Of a stretch of 64,000 bases of DNA, positions 36,744 to 46,241 are shown one piece after another. Position 1 is the first letter of the stretch; each line of letters begins with the position of its first letter. The notes under the pieces were generated by a model, which worked only from the letters and a program-made list of their open reading frames with translations, made no database searches and was not told where the DNA came from. A program made the position numbers and the translations under genes. Source of the stretch: Vigna angularis (taxonomy: Eukaryota > Streptophyta > Magnoliopsida > Fabales > Fabaceae); NCBI RefSeq assembly GCF_016808095.1, contig NC_068971.1:28107631-28171630 (forward strand), in the 5' to 3' direction.

Positions 36744-38438
36744 TGATTGCCCAAAACTTGTTAGCCGTTGCTAGGACTCGGGTTCAATCCCCAAATCCCC
36801 AACAACGGCGCCAAAAACTTGTTAGTCCAAAAACTTGTTGGGCTCGATTTCGGCAAGTGCACCGAATCGTTTCAAGTAATAAACCAGTAAGACCGGGTAT
36901 CGTTTTCCCAAGAGACTCGTAATACTAGAGAATTGGGCGATTAACAACTCATATAGACTCAAGAACATAACATCAATTTACAGAACAAGTGCAGAAATAT
37001 AAATTCATACATAATTACAAGGTTGGACTTTGGTATTGAAGACACTTGGAAATGGAAAAGACTAGAAATGATATGAAATGACATTATTAAGGTTAGTTTT
37101 CACCCATGCACTCTTGTGTATGACTAATTTCATCTCCTCTCTATCAATTTACTAAAGTCAATCGACTAAAACACTCTAGCCCTAATCCCTTAGGTGAAAG
37201 AGCCTAGGTTTTCCTTATCAAACCCCAATCCCTTGGCAATCTAACAAGCAAAACCCGCATTAAAGAGTTAGGATCTAAGACAACATGTGAATCATCTTCC
37301 ATCCCTAGAATCAATGACCCACAAGGACTCCTATTTCAGTTCCGGGTTTCATCTTACGTCCCCATAATCCATAAAACCCCAAAATCAAGTCATGAACGTC
37401 CCCATTACATGCAAGCTTTAAGATCGGAAACAAGAATACTAACAATTGATAGAAAAGGCATATATATATTCAAATCATTCAACAATTACACAAGAATTCA
37501 ATGGCTACAACTAACCCCAACAAGATGGGTTTGGCTCTCCATTTCCATGGAGAGCCTTTAAGCTTACAAAATGGCCATGGAAGAAGATGAAGAACCCAAG
37601 AGGAAGAAGGGAGTGTTCCCACGAACCCTAGCAGCCCTCCAAGCTCTCCTCTGAGTGAATCGCGCCTCCAAATAACCAAAGACCGTAACCCATTCGCGTT
37701 TCTGAGTTAAATAGACTGGATCAGACACATTAGTAAAAGTCGCGCCCGGCGCCCTCTGTCAGTCCCGCCCGGGCGCGAGGCTCTCGGGAAAAATTGAAAA
37801 CTCGCGAAATGTCGCACCCGGCGCCCCCTCTGTTTCGCGCCTGGGCGCGAGCCTCTCGCAAAAAGTCGCGCCCGGCGCGGACCATTCTGATAAATTGAAA
37901 GTGGACGAGCGTCCTCTTCTCTGGCCGAGCGTCCCATGATTTCTGGGCGAACGTCCTCTCTTCGTCCACAGGACGAGCGTCCCCTTTGCCAGACGAGCGT
38001 CCACTGCGCTTACTCTTCGGACGAGCGTCCTCTTCTGCCTGGCTGGGACGAGCGTCCTCTTCTGCCTGGCGGGGATGAGCGTCCATTTCTGCCTTCTGGA
38101 CGAGCGTCCGCTTGTGCTTCCACTCTGGACGAGCGTCCTCTCTCCTGGCTTCTGGACGAGCGTCCTCTTTAAAGTCCTGGATGAGCGTCCTCTTGCTGGT
38201 GACGAGCGTCTCTGCGTGTGCTTGCTTTGGTTCAGCTCTATTCTTTGTTGGAGACTCTTCCAAGCTCATTTTTAGCTACAAAACAAGGGATTATTGATGA
38301 AAGTACATCAAAGTAGCCAAAAACACAATTATTTAGAAAACAAGACAAAAGAAGAGGATTTAACAAGTTATAAGTTAGATAGGGGTTGATTTTGCTACTA
38401 AAATGATGCTTAAAATATGGTAAAATTTAGCATTATCA
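36744..38438. mobile_element. Nested LTR-type insertion with 5-bp target duplication
   Basis: The insertion starts TGATTGCCC and ends GCATTATCA, with TG...CA termini, and is bounded by perfect GTGTT repeats (36739-36743 and 38439-38443). Near the left end lies CCAACAACGGCGCCAAAA, the inverse of the TTTTGGCGCCGTTG word that accompanies the primer-binding region of plant Tat/Ogre-type gypsy elements. That suggests minus orientation, with TGATAATGCTAAATTTTA as the LTR start. A GC-rich centre carries the dyad array. No coding gene. Whether it is a solo LTR or a tiny non-autonomous element cannot be settled here. Confidence 0.75.
37903..38211. repeat. Array of GGACGAGCGTCC dyads
   Basis: Thirteen copies of GGACGAGCGTCC or one/two-base variants, spaced about 20-30 bp. 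Each unit is an imperfect palindrome (GGACG, AG, CGTCC). Just left of it (37740-37890) are GCGCCCGGGCGCGAG-type palindromes. The block is strikingly CpG-rich in AT-rich surroundings. Confidence 0.9.
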
Positions 38439-39127
38439 GTGTTGCTTTGATTTTACTCATGGGTGGTTTGGGTAGTAACAAATCAATTATTTGAAGTGAT
38501 AATCAATTATCATAGTGCATTTTGGTGAAAAATGATGAATTTGAAGAAGAATGGACGTGAACTAACCTTGAGGAGGTGTGAAACATGATGATAATAAGAG
38601 ATTGAGGTTAGTGGTTATGTTTAGGGTCAATTTAACTTGTGGTTAAGAGTGGATCATGAGTGAGTGTTGGGATGTACTTGAGTATGTGATTGATGAGCAT
38701 GAGAGTGGAGGATAAGTGTACTTCTTGTACCTCGTAAATCTTGATTCTATCTGCGGATAAGTGCTTTCTTCTGCCTTGTGTGCATTAGAAGGAGATGATC
38801 TATAAGGGAGACTACATATATCGTGTAGGGGAGGCTACAGGTCGACTATAGGAGTGACTATAGTTTGTGAGATAGGATACATGAGTGAGATAGACTGTTT
38901 GCACTATGGTATTGTAGTACAGTGATGCTCATGGTGTTGTTCATGACTTGGATAGTCATGATGGTGGTGTATCTATCATGATGATCATGATATTTGATAT
39001 GCTCCAAGTTATGTTATGTTGATAGTGATGTTACTATAATGATTATAGGAATTAGTTAGCATGAATGCTAATGAGTGGATAAACCAAGGGTCTATATATG
39101 AGATGTTAGTGATGACATCAAGGGTTA

Positions 39128-39195
39128 GAGATCAAGGATCAATGATCGAAGTTCAAGGATCGTGGATCGTGGATCGAGGATCGATGATCGAGTAA
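39128..39195. repeat. GATC minisatellite in the solo LTR
   Basis: Seven or eight GATC words about 7-14 bp apart in units such as GGATCGTGGATCGAGGATCG. Confidence 0.8.
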
Positions 39196-39254
39196 TTCAG
39201 TATGATTGAAGTGTTTATGTTAGAGGATTAGGAATCCTATTGTTATTACTACTA

Positions 39255-39410
39255 TGTATGAGGTGTTTGATTATGGTTGATATAATTAGAATGTATGTAT
39301 CTTGTTGTGTGTTTGATTATGGTTGGTATAATCAAAAGGTATTTATCTTGTTGTGTGTTTGATTATGGTTGATATAATCAATATGTATGTTTCTTGTTGT
39401 TGTGATTGTT
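39255..39410. repeat. About 52-bp tandem units near the LTR end
   Basis: Three units of TGTTTGATTATGGTTGATATAAT with CTTGTTGTG linkers; two similar units lie at 1137-1225 in the other LTR copy. Confidence 0.75.
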
Positions 39411-40029
39411 TTATCGGTATCTTATCCCATACATGTTTATATTTGTGTGTTTGTGAATGAAATTATTGGTGATGATCGTATAATACGTTATACGTGAGCA
39501 GATATTGTTACAAATATTCCAAAGGCGTGATTGACTTGAGAGAGACAAATATTGTTACAAACATTCAAATCTATTTTGTTTTACAAGTTAAGACAATATA
39601 ATTAGAGTATTTCCTTCGTTATTTTATTACTCAAAAGAATGTAATTGAATAAGATTTTCTTTAAGTACGGTTTCCCACCATGATAAATTTTGAATTTTAC
39701 CGATTTTTAATAATTCGTGACATCCCAGAAATCAGGATATTACATCCATGGCTTGTAGTTGTCGTTGAACAATTGCATATAGTCTTCTTGTTTCAGTATT
39801 TCTTTTTTTCATTTCATCAATTAATCGAGAATCCATCCGATTTGCAGTTGATTAAGGTGACATTCACAATAAATAAAAGTATGATAACTATTGTGAAAAC
39901 AAGTACAATTGAAATATAGCTAATGTAAGAAATCAAAGACATAAGTTAATGTAATATAATAAGTCATGTAATACAGTCATCGAATAGTAAAGAACTTAAT
40001 CATCTAAACGGTACAAAATTAAGTTAACA

Positions 40030-40500
40030 TTATGGTTGAGGTTAGCGAATTGTCGGTTCATGTCGAGGGATAAGTTGACCAAGTTATCTTCGATACGCTG
40101 AACCCACCCATGCACTTGTTCCATATCTTGCATTCTATGTTGCAAGTGTGTACCCCTCCCACATTTGTGTCATCATATTAGGATTTGAAGAATAGGGAGG
40201 AGGTTGCATAGGGTCGTCATATTGAGGACTGTGATCTTGTGGTTGCTCTTCGTCTTCATCATCACCGATGTCGTGCTGCCAAACACCATTTACGTTTACA
40301 ATGTTCAAGCTCTTCAAAGAATTAGTTGAAAAATTTTGTCTGGTCAAATAATGCATAACATTGTTAGTGCCGCCAATAAGGTGGTTATTTGTAATTTTCG
40401 ATGTATCATTGCAACTATATTGAAGTCTACACCAACCACATCATCATCTATATCTTCACCGTCTAAATAAGAGAGATCTAATTCTTCTTCCATCTATATT
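40030..40500 (-). pseudogene. Unidentified acidic/coiled-coil protein fragment
   Basis: Three minus-strand pieces in different frames follow each other. First MEEELDLSYLDGEDIDDD from about 40495. Then a 73-codon ORF (40135-40356) with GDDEDEEQPQD and PMQPPPYSS. Then a piece reading QHRMQDMEQVHGWVQRIEDN and DMNRQFANLNHN, which looks like a coiled coil. Acidic stretch, Pro-rich stretch and coiled coil in order resemble accessory ORFs of plant transposable elements, but I do not recognise the family. Confidence 0.35.
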
Positions 40501-41639
40501 TACATAAAGAAATATAAACACTATTACGAACATCACAATACCTTAATGAAGTCCAATTAACATTTTAACAACTTCATACGTCCAACTAACATAAATATTA
40601 CAATTAAGTAATGTATAATACATTCATAATGCATACTATATCAAACTTAAAATTATTTAAATTTAAAAAATATTAATATCAATTCATACTATATTGACCT
40701 CATAAATGTTACCCATATAATTCTTTACATACAAACTACCTATGCATTTAACACACATATGCATCCAAAACACATAATAATAAACATATAATCCCTAGTA
40801 TACTAAGTAGACATCCAAATGAACACATATATACATTTAAAACACATACAACTAAACATATAGTTTTTCATTTACTACAATTAAAACACATACATCTCGA
40901 AGACTTTTGAAGGAGGAATAAAACACCAATGATGTTTCAAAAAACAAGCACCATAAATTCAAAGGCCAAAATGTAGAGAACCTTTAATTCACAAAATATG
41001 AGCCAAAGAAATGGTAGAACCTCCAATTCCCAATATATGAGTACAACAAAACCAACAGATCCTCTAAGTTGCAAAATAAATCTCAAACAAGGTTGTAAGG
41101 AAACCAATAAAAAAAGCTTCTTGGGACCAATCACCAACTTCAATCACAATAAACCAACAATGTAAACAAAGCACCAACTCTAATCACTAGTGAACCACCA
41201 ATGCATCAAACCAAACTCAATCTCCAAGCAAGGTCCAAACAACCACAATAATCACCACCACACAAGGAGTCAAGAGTAATCCTCCTACATTCTTCCCACC
41301 TCAATGACCAACCACACCAAGTGCTCGTAAACCTACAAAGAACACTACAAAAGTCATACAAAACCACATAAAAAAAATTTAGAACACCAACAACCACCTC
41401 ATCCACCCTACCATGACCAAAATCACAACCAAAACAAAGAACACATATTCCTTGGACTAACACACATCCAACTTCTCCATGTTCATAGCAATTGTACCTT
41501 GCTCATGCCCACATGCAACAAACAACGAGAGTGACTAAGAAACACATATACCTTCTCCTTCCAACTTGGGAACTCCTTCTTTCACTTGCAAAACCAAAGA
41601 AACAAGTAAGAAAACCATGAAAACCAGGTACTCAATGGC
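40501..41639. other. Intergenic DNA without recognisable gene
   Basis: AT-rich, then A/C-rich from 40900. Reading frames on the minus strand have no recognisable content. Confidence 0.45.
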
Positions 41640-41940
41640 TGAAATCGAATACCAAATCCACTAGAATCCAATATCAAGCGTTGTAATTGGTTACAGCGAG
41701 CCTGGAATCGAATATGGTGTTGTGTTCACTTTACACACAGAGTTGGAACCGAATCCACACTTCTTGGAAGCGAATACTAGCCTTCAACACTTTAAACACA
41801 GAGTTGGAACCAAATCCACTCACTAGAACCAAATACGAGTCTCCATAATTTTGCACACACAGGTGAAACCGAATCCACTCACCTTGGAACCGAATACAAC
41901 TCTCCCTGGAACCGAATCCCCCTCTCCTTGTATTTGGATA
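41640..41940. repeat. Degenerate GGAACCGAATCCAC repeats
   Basis: About ten variants of TTGGAACCGAATCCAC or GGAACCGAATAC, with CACACAGAGTTGG linkers, irregularly spaced. A further related word (AGAATCGATTCC) occurs near 42472. Possibly part of an LTR. Confidence 0.65.
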
Positions 41941-42683
41941 CGCATTCTTCTTATTCAACTTATCTTCTTCGTTGATGAACCTCCATTGTTGCACCTTCTT
42001 CTATGATCTTCATCCTCAACATCCATTCCCTCATACAGCAATGAAGGGTGTGAGAAACCTTGAACCTGTATCCTGAAACAACATTCTCCATCAACCACCA
42101 CTCACCGTAAACTGCGCGAGCACCACCTCCTTCTCCACCACAGTTGCAAGCACAACCACTCAACCATGAAATAGGAGCACCACCATGAAAGCACAAAAGC
42201 TAGGAGCACCAACACGAGCTGTGAGCAACGTTCTTATGCACCAACATGATCTATGAGTAATGTTATTATGCTTCAACCCCTAATTTCCTTTTTAATGGCT
42301 CGTGCATCAGCTCAAAGTGGAGTTCAAATGACAGAATCTTCATTGTTGGCTTGCCACAATTACTTAGGAAGGAATCTCTGGCTTTGGCAATCATAAAGCA
42401 TGACCAATCCTTTCAATGCATCTTCAATGCATGTGACCAAACAATAGGTCTACTAGTTTTTCATTCACATTAGAATCGATTCCCTGCCTCCCTAGATTTG
42501 ATTCCATATTGCATGCATTTCAATTAATTATAATATCTTTTTCAATAAAATGGAAGGAGGGCAAATGAAGTGTTTCACATCAAATCCACGCAAATCACAT
42601 GGCTTCAACGAAGATACAATAAATCCTTCATATAACTATAAATTTTAATTATTAAAATAAAACATATTATATGTAATATTGTA
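41941..42683. other. Intergenic DNA
   Basis: No gene recognised; probably old repeat sequence ending at the target duplication of the next MULE. Confidence 0.4.
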
Positions 42684-42858
42684 TATATAAAAGGATTAAA
42701 TATGTTTTTAGTCCCTGAACTATCATGCTATTTTGAGTTTCGTCCCTCTTTGAAAGGTTTGCTCATTTTCATCCTCTTAGTTAGAAAACTCGTATTTTTA
42801 GTCCTTAAAAAGTAACCGTGTTAGATTTCTTATGAGGTGGCTAACAGTGAGCCACGTG

Positions 42859-42982
42859 GATGCTAGCTTCCCTGACAAGTGTGTCACGTTTCTCTTTTTT
42901 TCTCTTTTTTTTTTCTAGATGGAGCATCTTCCATTGCCTCCAACATCGTCTTAAAATCTCCGCCGCCGTTTGTAGCCACCAT
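42859..42982 (-). pseudogene. Pectinesterase-like fragment, left arm of MULE-C
   Basis: On the minus strand the frame from an ATG at 42982 reads MVATNGGGDFKTMLEAMEDA followed by a Lys/Arg-rich tail. This matches the VVA-x-DGSGDFKTV-x-EA-x-x-A-P opening of plant pectin methylesterase catalytic domains, with the Asp-Gly of DGSGDF changed. Only this short motif is present. Confidence 0.6.
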
Positions 42983-43666
42983 GAAACATCCTCATCCAGA
43001 AACGCAACCCTTAGCGAACAACCGCCCTCCGCTGCACAGAGAAGCGCTTCAGTGCCGCCATCACCTCGAGCAATCATCACCTCCTAGCGCAGTTCACATG
43101 TAACCCAAACGTAGCGGAGAAATTCTTCTTCACCATCAATAACTAGAAAGTCGCCGCACAACCTTCGTGCCTCCACCATCGTCATTCACCTGCAAACCCA
43201 AAAAACCAACACAGTCCATCTCCACTGCCCAGAAAAACCCAAAATCACATCGCGCCTTCATCACCAACCTGGAATCACGAAGAACCCTACAACCCCAACC
43301 TCTTCATCATCGCACAGGCCGCCATTCTCGACAACACATGCAAGGAAATGCAATCAACCCAAATAATCATCTTCCACCAAGGCCTCAATTCTCCTTCGCG
43401 AGCGTCGAAACTCTAAGACGCGAGTTCCTCTAAGCGCGACCTCCTTGCCCAAATTCCATCTTTGTGCTGCCAGATAAAGCAAATTAGAAAACCCAATTTG
43501 CGTTCTCCAATCTACACAACGAATTCAGATAACCTACAACATTTGTGAAATTTCAAAATGACAAGCAGAACTCACGTGTCTTCACGGCTGCAACACCTCC
43601 CTTGTTTTAGAAACTCTATTTTTTGGGGAAAAGGGGGCAGCAAGTCTGATAACAAGAAAGAGAAAG

Positions 43667-43810
43667 ATGGTGAAGGTGCCCAAAGACACGGTAGTGAACG
43701 CCGATGTGGTGGTGGCTGCGGACGACATTGGAGACTTTAAGAGGGTATCGAAGGCGGTGGACGCTGCTCTGTTAAAGAGTAGTAAAAGAGAAAAAAAAGA
43801 AAAAATGTGA
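43667..43810 (+). pseudogene. Pectinesterase-like fragment, right arm of MULE-C
   Basis: An ORF of 47 codons: MVKVPKDTVVNADVVVAADD, then IGDFKRVSKAVDAALLKSSK, then a Lys/Glu-rich tail and stop. The VNADVVVA-x-D-x-xGDFK-x-V-x-x-AV-x-A pattern is the start of the pectin methylesterase catalytic domain, which in the full enzyme demethylates cell-wall pectin. All catalytic Asp/Gln/Arg residues lie further on and are absent. Confidence 0.65.
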
Positions 43811-44389
43811 CACACACTCATCAGGAAAGTTGGCATCCCACGTGGCTCACTGTTAGCCACCTCACAAAAAAATCTAACGTCGTTGCTTTATAAGGACTAA
43901 AAATACGAGTTTCCTAACTAAGAGGACGAAAATGAACAAACCTTTTGAAGAGGGACGAAACCCAAAATAATATGATAGTTCAGAGACTAAAAACATATTT
44001 AACCCTATATAAAAATATGAGTAATCATTTAAATTTAAAAAATAGTTACTAAATAAAAGAGTAAATAATTATTTTATAATGAGTAGTTATTTGAATTAAA
44101 AAAATAATTATTAAAATTATAAAATTGAAAAAATAATATTTTATTGTGAATAATTAACTAAATTTTAAAAATAATAATTAAAAAGGTAAAATTGAAAAAC
44201 AAAAAAGAACACCAAATATGTATATCGTGTTATAAATTAAAATAGAAAAGAGGGCCTATCTATGTCCCATAAAAATTTTGAATATAAAGGTTCTATTTAT
44301 ATTCGTTTTCATGAGTCATGTGAAAGGCTAAGTTGGCTTTATTTGTTTTGCATGGGTCATGTGAACGACTTACTACAACATATACGGCA

Positions 44390-44542
44390 ATGAAAACGAA
44401 TGTTGCCTTTATTTTTATTTTTATTTTGATTGCTTTAGGATTATTGGGCACATCACATTCAGATGAGAACAAAGGAAAATCTAGCTTTTGGGAAAAAGTT
44501 ATTGTGAATCTCATGTCCATCATCACAAGAAAGAGCTTGTAA
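44390..44542 (+). CDS. Possible small secreted peptide (50 residues)
   Basis: The ORF opens MKTNVAFIFIFILIALGLLG, a typical signal peptide with a basic start and a hydrophobic core, with a plausible cleavage after TSHS. The mature part would be about 26 residues, hydrophilic (DENKGKSS) and then amphipathic (FWEKVIVNLMSIITRKSL), without cysteines. The frame is also open upstream to an ATG at 44333. Just before it are two imperfect 20-bp copies of CATGAGTCATGTGAAAGGCT (near 44310 and 44351). It lies 385 bp beyond MULE-C. No homologue is recognised; it could be chance or a fragment of a larger gene. Confidence 0.35.
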   Translation: MKTNVAFIFIFILIALGLLGTSHSDENKGKSSFWEKVIVNLMSIITRKSL

Positions 44543-44959
44543 ATAGAAATAAATTATTCCTTAATACTCTAGGAAAAAAAAAGACCAGCTGCAGTTTCGT
44601 TTAGGATAAATGTTCAAAAGTTTCCGCTGAGATTCACTTTAGTTTTATATTTTACTTTAGCCTTTGCTTTTAATTTAGTTCTGGATGACAAGTTTCAGTT
44701 TTTTGTATCAAGGATATTTTTACAATTATGTATCTTTATATGTTTAGTTGGATAATTATGCAATTAAAATATAATTTTTGTTTCGGGTATGATGAGTTGA
44801 GATAAATGGATGTGACAAGTTGTTTAAGGTTTCATAATTGTTTGAAAATCCTGGGTCAAACATATTGTCTAAATTGTTTGAAGGGTTTAGATATTTTGAT
44901 ATCAGTTCAACTTTGATAGTTGAGAATTATTTATTAACTTTAAACCTTTATTTATAAGT
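44543..44959. other. Intergenic DNA
   Basis: No feature recognised between the small ORF and the mini-CACTA element. Confidence 0.5.
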
Positions 44960-46210
44960 TATTAGTGCAGAAAGGACATTTAACGTATGTTATTTTTGCC
45001 TTTTAACGTCAGCTCCAGAATCGACGTCTTTGTAGGTGATGTTAATCAAACGTCGGACTCCAACAGGTCCGACGTCTTTATAGACGTCAGTTACTGCATG
45101 ACCCCCGACGTCTAAGGGGCTCCATAGACGTCGGTTAATGCAATGTCCGATGTATGAAGGGCTCCATAGACGTCAGGCATTGCATTGTCCAACGTCTATG
45201 GAGCCCTTTAGACAGCGGACATTACATTAACCGACGTCTACTATAGCTCGTGTCTTTAGGTAGCGTAGTAGCACCTTCTTTCTTTGCTAGTTTCGTCATA
45301 GAAAAAGGTTGCGTCTTTTGGATCTCTTATGGCATTTCAACCGAAAACCGAATCTGGGTCCTTGCCTAGTTCCATTAAAACCGCCAATGAAAACGAACGG
45401 TGACAATAGAACTAGGCAAGGACCGAAGTTTTGTTTTGGGTTGAAATGCTATAAGATATCCAAAAGACGCAAGCTTTTCTTATGAGGAAACTAGCAAAGA
45501 GAGAATGCGGTACAACGCTACCCAAAGACACGAGAAAAACTGCACCAAAAACAACAAAAACTCATTTTAATCGATTCAAATGAAAGATAATCAAGCAAAG
45601 ACTAATATAACCGGAATAAAAGTACGTTTAAACGGTTCAAAAGAGACAAAAACGCACCTGAAAAAGCAATGCCGCAAAGAGAAAAGGCGAGAAGGAAGAC
45701 GATGAAGTAGTGCTCGTAACAGCGGGTTTGATGTATGATTTAACAGCAAACTAGACGTCGGCTCCCTAGGTGAACTGACGTCTATTCTGGCCTAGACGTC
45801 GGGGCCCTCACTAATATGACGTCCAAAACAACTTTTCATCAGGTCATTTAGACGTTGGATGGAGTGATCGGATGTCTCTAAGACTGAAAAAAATGACTTT
45901 TCAATTACCTATCTGACATATACACGTCGGTTGGGAGGGGCACCGACGTCTATAATCGAATATAGATGTCGGGGTGGCGGGATCGGACGTCTCTAAGGCT
46001 GGAAAAATGACTTTTTACCTACTTGTCAAACATATACACGTTTGTTAAAGGGGGCTCTGGCGTCTATAATATTATAGACGTCGGGGCCCCGCCTAATAGA
46101 CGTCTAAATGGCCACTTATTTACGAAAATGCCATCGGTCAATAACTTACGTTGGTTATTTTGTGGTCCGACGTCTACGGGGTGACGTTAAAGCCTAATTC
46201 TAGACTAGTG
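44960..46210. mobile_element. Non-autonomous CACTA element with GACGTC subterminal repeats
   Basis: The right end reads, inverted, CACTAGTCTAGAATTAGGCT (46210 inward). The left end reads TATTAGTGCAG, a CACTA end with two C-to-T changes. Flanks are the 3-bp repeat AGT (44957-44959 and 46211-46213), as expected for CACTA elements. At least 16 perfect GACGTC words fill the two subterminal zones (45000-45245 and 45750-46190). The centre is a large hairpin. No transposase. Confidence 0.82.
45247..45533. repeat. Central hairpin of the mini-CACTA element
   Basis: The arms at about 45247-45377 and 45404-45533 are reverse complements with scattered mismatches (for example TCGTGTCTTTAGGTAGCG against CGCTACCCAAAGACACGA), with a loop of about 26 bp. 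Transcription would give a long double-stranded RNA stem. Confidence 0.8.
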
Positions 46211-46241
46211 AGTTTCCGGATGGGCTTTTAATTAGTGTTGG

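Larger units (their letters stand above)
34273..39744 (+). mobile_element. Solo gypsy-type LTR with 5-bp target duplication
   Basis: Starts TATAAGATGCGGG (other copy TGTAAGATCCGAG) and ends ATCAGGATATTACA. A perfect TCCAT flanks both sides (34268-34272 and 39745-39749). No primer-binding site follows, so it is a solo LTR left by recombination. Without the nested insertion it is about 3.8 kb. Features inside: an AGTGTAAAGGAAGAT leader, AATCGATTAT words (35670-35760), a GAGGGGGTAGAAAGG repeat block, a GATC minisatellite and three GATTATGGTTGATATAAT units. Confidence 0.88.
42693..44005. mobile_element. Mutator-like element with 9-bp target duplication (MULE-C)
   Basis: Starts GGATTAAATATG at 42693 and ends CATATTTAACCC at 44005, flanked by perfect TATATAAAA (42684-42692 and 44006-44014). 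The arms are unusually long (close to 300 bp), sharing the GAGGGACGAAA, CGTATTTTTAGTCCTTA and AGTGAGCCACGTGG blocks in inverse order, and extend inward over pectinesterase-like sequence. The centre (43000-43640) is GC-richer without a recognised product. No transposase. Confidence 0.92.

Noticed and set aside
36765..36785. tRNA T-arm-like word ACTCGGGTTCAATCCCC
   Set aside because: No matching anticodon arm or acceptor stem was seen around it; it lies in the primer-region-like stub of an LTR-type insertion.
37730..38269. A 179-codon minus-strand ORF rich in DARP repeats
   Set aside because: It is produced by the GGACGAGCGTCC array, whose units keep a frame open; the same array also opens frames on the plus strand. 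No domain, and it spans LTR sequence.
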